Below are positions 5,274 through 8,780 of a DNA stretch of 8,780 nucleotides, in pieces (positions within the stretch are counted from its first letter, which is position 1; each line of letters begins with the position of its first letter). The position numbers and the translations under genes were made by a program. The stretch comes from Candidatus Woesearchaeota archaeon. Its GTDB lineage: Archaea; Nanobdellota; Nanobdellia; Pacearchaeales; GW2011-AR1. The notes under the pieces were generated by a model. The model did no database searches. It was not told the origin of the DNA and was given only the letters and a program-made list of their open reading frames with translations. The stretch covers positions 1 through 8,780 of the forward strand of contig JAAZNJ010000036.1 in the NCBI GenBank assembly GCA_012798335.1, given 5' to 3'.

Positions 5274-5669
5274 ATGGTATTCAATAAATTAAAAAAAGCA
5301 CTTTCAGGGAATTCGTCTAATACAGAGGATTATCTTGAAATTGACTTATCTTCTAAAAAAGAAGACGATTCTAAAGTATTAGTAAAACTTTTTGTTTTAA
5401 AAAAATATGATGATGTTACCCAAATCTTAAACATTTTAAGAGAAGGATACACAATTGGAATTATAGACATTAAAACTTTAAGAAGTAAAGACCCAATTGA
5501 ATTAAAAAGAGCTGTTGCTAAGATAAAAAAGACAGTTGATGCTCTTGAAGGGAATATAGCAGGATTTGGAGAAAATACTTTGATTGTTACACCCTCTTTT
5601 GCTAAGATACAAAAAGAAGAGATTGTAAGAACAGAAGAAGTAAAAAAGAGCAAATTTGATGATCTTTAA
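5274..5669 (+). CDS. sepF: Cell division protein SepF
   Basis: SepF anchors FtsZ filaments to the membrane and is the main division partner of FtsZ in archaea that lack FtsA. The 131-residue protein has the expected layout. An N-terminal basic amphipathic helix (MVFNKLKKALSG, 1-12) can insert in the inner leaflet. The archaeal-type segment EDYLEIDL (18-25) and a short linker follow. The core SepF domain (about 33-112) contains VLVKLFVLKKYDDV, the IIDIKTLRSKDPIELKRAV helix region and the late Gly-rich stretch AGFGENTLIVTP. A charged tail ends in FDDL. Size is normal. The start is supported by the amphipathic helix and by a TATA box at leaderless distance. ftsZ is about 4 kb upstream in the same orientation, so both halves of the Z-ring anchor pair are in this window but on separate transcripts. 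Confidence 0.93.
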   Translation: MVFNKLKKALSGNSSNTEDYLEIDLSSKKEDDSKVLVKLFVLKKYDDVTQILNILREGYTIGIIDIKTLRSKDPIELKRAVAKIKKTVDALEGNIAGFGENTLIVTPSFAKIQKEEIVRTEEVKKSKFDDL

Positions 5670-5812
5670 AAAGATTTTAGACTTTCTTTATTCTATTATC
5701 TAACATTTCATTTCTTATTATGGCTATTATATTATCAACCTTATTACCTTAATCATTAATCCTCATAATTTATTAATAATCTCATTAATAATTTCAAAAT
5801 AATTGTCCAATT
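5670..5812. terminator. Convergent gap between sepF and the 266-residue gene
   Basis: The region is pyrimidine-rich and very poor in G on the plus strand, which suits U-dependent termination of sepF. A direct repeat ATTAATAAT occurs at 5772-5780 and 5784-5792. No gene or stable hairpin was found. Confidence 0.3.
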
Positions 5813-6613
5813 TTATTCTTTTTGCAAATTGTTTTTATTAATATTTTTTGAATTTTTTAAGAGAACAGCATAATACTTGTCTTTTTCATTAATTTTATTG
5901 CAATAAATTTCCACACCATTGAATTTATCAGATATCCCATAAAAAATATTTTTTATTAAAGGACTATTTTCAATATCTTCTGTTTCCTCTGGAACAATTC
6001 TTATATAATCTTTATTTGAGCTTCCTAAAAGATCAATATATTTATTTAAAAGATTAAAATCTCCTTCAGCCATTAAATAAGGAAGAGTTTTGTGATAAAC
6101 AATTTGGGATATACGCATTTTTTCTCCTATATCCCCTGAAAACCTTGTAGTAGGATAATCCAATAACTTATCTATCATATCAAAATTTAATTGCCATGCT
6201 AAACTTTTTTTGTTTTGTCTATAGTTTTCAACTATAAAAACTCCTCGATATGGAATGTAAAAAATTTTTGTTTCAACAAAAGGGAATCTTTCATTTCTAA
6301 AAATTTTTATTTTTGCTTTTTTTTCATTATCTTTAAACATAATAACAGAATCCTTTGTTAAATACGGACCATAATCAAATATAGAATCTTCTTTAAACAA
6401 CTCTCTGTCTTTAGTTATAATAAACTTAGCTCTTTTATTCTCAGCAACTCTTAAAAGGGCTATATCCTCTAAAGAAGCAATCCTAAAATTTTCTTTTTTT
6501 AAATATAAACTTAATTCATTTAAATCCATATTAACTACTTTAAAATAAATTGAGTTATCATTAGGACAATCATTGGAAGAATTATTCTCATCACTATTGT
6601 CATCATTTTTCAT
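5813..6613 (-). CDS. Unrecognised 266-residue soluble protein
   Basis: I do not recognise this protein. The first 21 residues are an Asn/Asp/Ser-rich acidic segment, likely disordered. A compact-looking body follows: a helical segment with DLNELSLYLKK (30-40), SLEDIALLRVAE (47-58), strand-like stretches (KAKIKIFRNERFP, KIFYIPYRGVFIVENY around 99-131), then DIGEKMRISQIVYHKT (161-176). The end is basic and Asn/Lys-rich. There are only two cysteines (C16, C238), no membrane segment and no signal peptide. Codon use resembles the neighbours. The segment AKFIITKDREL (62-72) resembles the nuclease-like 'ITxD' strand of PIN-type or Mut7-C-type proteins, but the other acidic residues needed for that fold were not identified, so no function is claimed. 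The start at 6613 has a TATA-like box at the right distance; M29 is an alternative start. It is a single-gene unit, convergent with sepF and divergent from the dph2-like gene. Confidence 0.82.
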   Translation of the reverse strand: MKNDDNSDENNSSNDCPNDNSIYFKVVNMDLNELSLYLKKENFRIASLEDIALLRVAENKRAKFIITKDRELFKEDSIFDYGPYLTKDSVIMFKDNEKKAKIKIFRNERFPFVETKIFYIPYRGVFIVENYRQNKKSLAWQLNFDMIDKLLDYPTTRFSGDIGEKMRISQIVYHKTLPYLMAEGDFNLLNKYIDLLGSSNKDYIRIVPEETEDIENSPLIKNIFYGISDKFNGVEIYCNKINEKDKYYAVLLKNSKNINKNNLQKE

Positions 6614-6633
6614 TAGTCTTTAATAGAAAATTA

Positions 6634-6641
6634 TTTTAAAT
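6634..6641 (-). promoter_or_regulatory. TATA-like box for the 266-residue gene
   Basis: On the minus strand an ATTTAAAA element is centred about 25 bases before the ATG at 6613, consistent with a leaderless transcript and with that start codon. Confidence 0.4.
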
Positions 6642-6700
6642 ATTTTTATCTAATTTTTAATATACTTTTTAAGATTAAAAGAAATCTATAATAAACAAAA

Positions 6701-6733
6701 TTTATAATTAAAAGGATTGATAAACTTTATAAT
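6701..6733 (+). promoter_or_regulatory. Tandem TATA-like boxes before the dph2-like gene
   Basis: TTTATAATTAA occurs at 6701-6711 and TTTATAATTAA again at 6726-6736, 25 bases apart. The second is centred about 26 bases before the ATG at 6755, giving a leaderless start. The first could be an alternative promoter or a chance duplicate. Confidence 0.45.
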
Positions 6734-6754
6734 TAATAAAGACTAATTCTTATT

Positions 6755-7396
6755 ATGAAAGTCTTATTTTTCCCAACAAAAATAAAATTTAAACTTGATG
6801 AAGAAAAAATAAAAGAATTCCCTGAAAAAGGAAAAATTTTTTTGGTATATTCTATTCAATATAAAGAAATTGCTGAAAAAATAAAATCTCTTTTAAAAAA
6901 TGAAATAACAGGTTTTTCTCAGGTTTTAGGATGTTCTAAAATTAAAATACCAAAAGAAACCAAAGCAATAATTTTAGTTTCTTCAGGAAGATTTCATGCT
7001 GTTTCTTTAGCTTATGAAACTTCTAAAGATGTTTATCTTTTTGAACATAACAACTTTATAAAAATAAATGAAAAAGAAATAGAACAAATTAGGAATAAGA
7101 AAAAAGCGAGTTATTCTAATTTTCTTAACTCTGAAAAAATTGGAATTTTAATTTCAACAAAACCAGGGCAAGAAAAATTAAGTCAAGCATTAAAAATAAA
7201 AGAAATTATAAACCAAAAATTTCCTGAAAAAAAAGTTTATCTTTTTTTATCAAATAATATTGACTTTAAAGAGTTTGAAAATTTTGATATTCAATCTTGG
7301 GTTAATTCTGCGTGTCCAAGATTAGACTTTGATGACTCTAATAATAAAATGATAAATATATCAGAACTCTTTGATTTATTAAATCAAAATTCATAA
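6755..7396 (+). CDS. dph2: Dph2-like diphthamide synthesis protein lacking domain 1
   Basis: Archaeal Dph2 is a 4Fe-4S enzyme that cleaves SAM to transfer a 3-amino-3-carboxypropyl group to a histidine of elongation factor 2. Standard proteins are about 320-340 residues with three similar domains, each giving one cluster Cys. This one has 213 residues and covers only domains 2 and 3. The domain 2 signature QVLGCS holds C60, followed by GRFHAVSLAYETSKDVYLFE (78-97). Domain 3 has GILISTKPGQEKLSQAL (130-146) and VNSACPRLDFDD (183-194) with C187. The first-domain region and its Cys are absent. A stop lies in frame 18 bases upstream, and the upstream DNA is non-coding, so the missing part is not simply in a longer ORF here. 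The promoter is well placed, so the short form looks real. It may pair with a separately encoded domain 1, or may have lost or changed activity. Confidence 0.85.
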   Translation: MKVLFFPTKIKFKLDEEKIKEFPEKGKIFLVYSIQYKEIAEKIKSLLKNEITGFSQVLGCSKIKIPKETKAIILVSSGRFHAVSLAYETSKDVYLFEHNNFIKINEKEIEQIRNKKKASYSNFLNSEKIGILISTKPGQEKLSQALKIKEIINQKFPEKKVYLFLSNNIDFKEFENFDIQSWVNSACPRLDFDDSNNKMINISELFDLLNQNS

Positions 7397-7516
7397 TTTT
7401 AATAATCTTCCAATTATTTAATTATATTAAAAATATCCATTGCATTTATACTAATAATCTTAATCTTTTTAACGGATACCTAGCAATTGTTATTATCCTT
7501 AAAAATTAAAAACTAA
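7397..7516. terminator. Convergent gap with weak terminator signals
   Basis: Plus-strand T5 lies at 7466-7470. A weak inverted repeat GGATA (7474-7478) with TATCC (7494-7498) is centred between the two genes. A-runs at about 7501-7511 give U-runs for the minus-strand gene. No coding sequence was found. Confidence 0.3.
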
Positions 7517-7900
7517 TTAAACATTTGTTAATTTTAATACTGTTTTTATAGCTACACTTATTGTTGCAGGTATAAATAAAATAAGAAGTGCAGAAAAAAT
7601 GGAGTAAATTGTTCCGCTTACACCTTGGCCTAAAACAGAGATTAAAATACTTTCCATACCAAATTTACTAACTATAACAATAATAGCCCCTGTTGTTAAG
7701 AAAACTTGAGAGTCCCTCTCATTAGTGTCAATAGATAAACCGATTATTACTCCTAATATTACCATAAGAGGATAAATTATTTTGCTATAATTTGAAGCTA
7801 AACCAGGCATAAAACTCGTTAATATTCCTATTATAATAGCAAGAAAAACCCCTATTAAAAATGCTTTTGATCCTATAGAATTCTCTCTAGACTTTATCAT
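7517..7900 (-). CDS. Small four-helix integral membrane protein
   Basis: The function is unknown. The 127-residue protein is almost entirely hydrophobic with four likely transmembrane helices: about 12-31 (KAFLIGVFLAIIIGILTSF), 38-57 (ending IGLSID), 66-86 and 95-119. The loop TNERDSQ (59-65) is the main polar segment between helices 2 and 3. A basic N-terminus (IKSREN) and the short C-terminal KTVLKLTNV suggest both ends face the cytoplasm. Gly and Ser in the helices suggest tight packing. No catalytic or metal-binding residues are evident and there are no cysteines. The ATG at 7900 has a TATA-like element about 22-25 bases upstream. It is divergent from a secreted surface-protein gene, sharing a 180-base intergenic region, so a cell-envelope role is a reasonable guess only. 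Confidence 0.82.
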   Translation of the reverse strand: MIKSRENSIGSKAFLIGVFLAIIIGILTSFMPGLASNYSKIIYPLMVILGVIIGLSIDTNERDSQVFLTTGAIIVIVSKFGMESILISVLGQGVSGTIYSIFSALLILFIPATISVAIKTVLKLTNV

Positions 7901-8080
7901 ATCTTTTTGAATGCTCTTTTATATTTAAGTTTTTTGAATTTATTTTATCTAATCAAATTTGTTTACTTGCTTCTTACTTTACTTTCTGTTCTTAGTAAAT
8001 TCTCAGAATTATAACAAATTAACCTATATCTTTTAAAATACAAAAATTTATAAACCATAGTAACTATAGAATGATTACAC
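7901..8080. promoter_or_regulatory. Divergent promoter region of the membrane and surface protein genes
   Basis: The 180-base gap carries a minus-strand TATA-like element at about 7918-7929 for the membrane protein. On the plus strand TTTATAAA at 8047-8054 serves the surface protein, centred about 30 bases before its ATG at 8081. The interior is T-rich and shows no gene. Confidence 0.5.
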
Positions 8081-8780
8081 ATGACAAGAAAAACATTAAC
8101 TTTGACGATATTGAGTGCAATGATTTTGTTAGTTTTAATAAGTTTTTCAAGTGCTTTAACTATCACAAGTGTTTCTCCTTCAACCTTACCTAAATCAACA
8201 AGTTCTTTTATAGTAAACCTTATAGGCACAGGAAATGAAAGTGTTTCATTTAGCATTTCTCCTACCTCAGATATAACTAAAACAAATAGTATTTCTTTTA
8301 ATGTTGCAAATATTACTTTAGATTCAACAGGATTGGGTTCAACAACAATCTCTTATACTGTTCCTTCAGAATTTGATTTTTTGGATTACGTTCCAACATT
8401 AACCGCAACAGGAAATGTTTCTGGTTCAACAACCACATCTTTAACTTTTGCTAATACAACTTTCTGTTCTTATGACAACAATAATCCTGATCAAATTAAT
8501 TCCAATGACTTAAAACTTTCAATAGATGATATAAGGGTTAAAAGTGGATTAGGTTCAGATGAAGATTGGTTCCCATTTGATGAGATTGAAATAGATGTTG
8601 CTATAACAAATAAAAATAGAGATTATGACATTAATAATATTATTTTAGAATGGGGATTATTTGATAAGACAACAGGAAAATGGTTTATTGAACCAACAGA
8701 AGAAAAAGAATTTGACTTAAATAATAGAGATGATACTACAGTTACAGTTTCTTTCTATTTAAATGAAAATGATCTTAATA
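8081..8780 (+). CDS. Secreted S-layer-like surface protein, 3' end outside the window
   Basis: The reading frame stays open for 233 codons to the window end. It starts with a classical signal peptide: basic MTRK, a hydrophobic core at about 6-22, and a likely cleavage after A25 (SFSSA). The mature part is rich in Ser, Thr, Asn and Asp with alternating hydrophobic residues, as in beta-sandwich surface domains. Sequons NES (52-54), NIT (77-79), NVS (112-114) and NTT (125-127) are candidate N-glycosylation sites. After FCSYDNN (128-134) a second domain begins, with DEDWFPFDEIEIDVAITNK (160-178) and IILEWGLFD (187-195). This resembles a surface-protein family I recall from Pacearchaeota and Woesearchaeota genomes, often called putative S-layer protein. 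The export route is presumably Sec, whose SecE subunit is in this window. The ATG at 8081 is preferred over the out-of-frame ATG at 8071 because only it gives the signal peptide. C-terminal anchoring cannot be judged. Confidence 0.85.
   Translation, partial: MTRKTLTLTILSAMILLVLISFSSALTITSVSPSTLPKSTSSFIVNLIGTGNESVSFSISPTSDITKTNSISFNVANITLDSTGLGSTTISYTVPSEFDFLDYVPTLTATGNVSGSTTTSLTFANTTFCSYDNNNPDQINSNDLKLSIDDIRVKSGLGSDEDWFPFDEIEIDVAITNKNRDYDINNIILEWGLFDKTTGKWFIEPTEEKEFDLNNRDDTTVTVSFYLNENDLN

Noticed and set aside
5330..5653. Minus-strand open frame of 107 codons inside sepF
   Set aside because: It is antisense to sepF, whose motifs and promoter are clear.
5813..6613. Toxin-antitoxin or defence role for the 266-residue protein
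   Set aside because: There is no small partner gene beside it, and the PIN-like resemblance is limited to one short strand.
8071..8080. Alternative ATG at 8071 for the surface protein
   Set aside because: It is in a different frame and gives a short product without a signal peptide.
7963..8256. Minus-strand open frame of 97 codons over the start of the surface protein gene
   Set aside because: It is antisense to a convincing signal peptide and would cover the TATA box at 8047, so it is a shadow.

Overview
The window looks like a chromosomal segment of a DPANN archaeon, most likely Pacearchaeota or Woesearchaeota. The evidence is a strongly AT-rich sequence, archaeal-type information genes (Spt5, uL11, eL43, RpoP, SecE/Sec61-gamma), TATA boxes of the TTTATAAA type placed 25-27 bases upstream of start codons, a tRNA without encoded CCA, and FtsZ with SepF as the division pair. 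The phylum-level placement is inferred from gene style and composition, not from a tree.

Positions 1-4317 hold a modified version of the classical archaeal ftsZ-secE-spt5(nusG)-rpl11 cluster. ftsZ (110-1213) is followed by an unrecognised 78-residue gene (1338-1574), a 59-residue SecE (1640-1819), a radical SAM/SPASM enzyme of the AF0577 type (1868-2989), Spt5 (3156-3626), and uL11 (3616-4317), which overlaps the end of spt5. Two genes therefore interrupt an otherwise familiar order, and uL11 is followed by tRNA-Pro(UGG) (4432-4504) rather than L1.

Positions 4505-5273 hold eL43 (L37Ae, 4623-4847) and the 45-residue RNA polymerase subunit P (4937-5074), then about 200 bases of non-coding DNA with T-runs, a short hairpin and a repeated TCGTCG. 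sepF (5274-5669) follows. With ftsZ in the same window, this gives both the division polymer and its membrane anchor.

Positions 5670-8780 are more loosely organised and strand-mixed. They contain an unrecognised 266-residue gene on the minus strand (5813-6613), a Dph2-like protein that begins at domain 2 and lacks the first iron-sulfur domain (6755-7396), a four-helix membrane protein on the minus strand (7517-7900), and the start of a secreted, S-layer-like surface protein that runs off the window (8081-8780).

Most genes have a TATA box about 26 bases before the ATG and so are probably leaderless. spt5 and eL43, and perhaps rpoP, instead have A-rich leaders without a Shine-Dalgarno sequence. 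The items most worth following are the radical SAM enzyme inside the secE-spt5 interval, the N-terminally reduced Dph2, and the possible alternative hairpins in the spt5 leader. I saw no CRISPR array, insertion sequence, defence system or phage gene.
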